DNA of 32,937 nucleotides from an uncultured Porphyromonadaceae bacterium. Lineage in GTDB: Bacteria; Bacteroidota; Bacteroidia; Bacteroidales; Muribaculaceae. The position numbers were made by a program, and so were the translations under genes. The stretch lies in the NCBI GenBank assembly GCA_902489275.1, contig CABTZK010000022.1:1-32937 (forward strand), read 5' to 3'. Under the pieces are notes generated by a model. The model was given only the letters and a program-made list of their open reading frames with translations. It was not told the DNA's origin and did no database searches. Each line of letters opens with the position of its first letter. The stretch's first letter is position 1. This document shows positions 32,486 to 32,937 of this stretch, in pieces.

Positions 32486-32937
32486 ATGAGACCATCGCGA
32501 ATAAAAGAAGAAGCGCCCGCGCGTCGTTTCCGGCCCGACAGCATCAAGAAGTTCAAGGTCACGGCTCCCGGGCCGCTGCTGGCAGTCGCCAGTGCGATTC
32601 TCAAGGACCACACGGCCACCAAGGTGAAGTCGATGCTTCGCCACCGCCAGTTTGCCGTCAACGGTGCGCCCACGACCCAGTTCGACCGCCCGGTCGAGGC
32701 CGGCGATGAGTTTTGGGTGAACTTTAGCGGCTCATTCAACGTCTTTTCTCACCCCCGGCTGAAGTTGGTCTATGAGGACGACCAGCTGCTTGTCGTCGAC
32801 AAGGGCTATGGCTTGCTCTCTACTGCTGTTCCAGGCAAGGTCGAGGTCGAAACCGTTTACAACGTGTTGCGAAAGTATGTGAGAGCCAGCGATGAGCAGG
32901 CCCGCATCTTCATGGTGCACCGTCTCGATCGCGACAC
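32486..32937 (+). CDS. RluA-family 23S rRNA/tRNA pseudouridine synthase, N-terminal part cut by the window edge
   Basis: 150 codons are visible from the ATG at 32486 to the window end, with no stop. Residues of about 20-90 form an S4-like RNA-binding region (ATKVKSMLRHRQFAVNGAPTT, then VEAGDEFWV). The catalytic domain begins LVYEDDQLLVVDKGYGLLS and reaches MVHRLDRDT, the RLDxxTSG loop whose Asp is the catalytic residue (in HRLDRD). It isomerises uridine to pseudouridine in structured RNA. Which RNA is modified cannot be told without the rest. A promoter at 32432-32466 and the ATG agree on this start. Confidence 0.9.
   Translation, partial: MRPSRIKEEAPARRFRPDSIKKFKVTAPGPLLAVASAILKDHTATKVKSMLRHRQFAVNGAPTTQFDRPVEAGDEFWVNFSGSFNVFSHPRLKLVYEDDQLLVVDKGYGLLSTAVPGKVEVETVYNVLRKYVRASDEQARIFMVHRLDRD

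Overview
The window looks like chromosomal DNA of a gut-type Bacteroidales bacterium, and the mix of genes would fit Muribaculaceae or Prevotellaceae. The family is a guess; the order is well supported. Reasons: TonB-dependent outer-membrane proteins with carboxypeptidase-regulatory-like N-termini, many lipoproteins with a Cys near residue 20, DUF5689 and NigD-like proteins, a secreted protein with a type IX-like C-terminal tail, and promoters of the Bacteroidetes type (TTG/TTTG, about 20 bases, TAnnTTTG). Most of the window has moderately high GC; the stretch from about 7060 to 10110 is clearly AT-rich.

Layout. 1-87 (minus) is the 5' end of an IS4-like transposase cut off by the window edge, preceded by an elaborate hairpin. 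237-632 (minus) is a zinc-ribbon/TM2 membrane protein. 817-2841 is an M13 (neprilysin/PepO) metallopeptidase followed by a small lipoprotein. 3592-5715 (minus) holds glycyl-tRNA synthetase and an FKBP-type lipoprotein in one unit. 6102-6992 is a secreted protein. 7094-9740 (minus) is a type II restriction-modification pair, C5 methyltransferase then endonuclease, lying as an AT-rich island. 10150-11379 is a transglutaminase-like protein. 11475-13946 (minus) and 14355-17111 (plus) are divergent TonB-dependent receptors; the second is followed by a large DUF5689/choice-of-anchor J lipoprotein (17168-19441), together a probable outer-membrane uptake pair.

19544-23941 (minus) is a run of housekeeping and accessory genes: LolD-type ABC ATPase, NigD-like lipoprotein, DUF3467 protein, CysS and a family 2 glycosyltransferase. 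24181-25206 is a membrane-anchored polysaccharide deacetylase whose 3' end overlaps aroA (minus). aroA lies downstream of topA (minus). 29056-29601 is a small lipoprotein, converging on a divergent type I glutamine synthetase (29694-31199, minus). An EamA/DMT transporter (31371-32291, minus) and the first 150 codons of an RluA-family pseudouridine synthase (32486 to the end, plus) close the window.

No tRNA, rRNA, CRISPR array or prophage was seen. Nothing here is clearly a new multi-gene system. The best leads are the restriction-modification island with an endonuclease I cannot assign to a family, the hairpin directly in front of the transposase start codon, the receptor/DUF5689 pair without SusD, the structured glyS leader, and the divergent glutamine synthetase.
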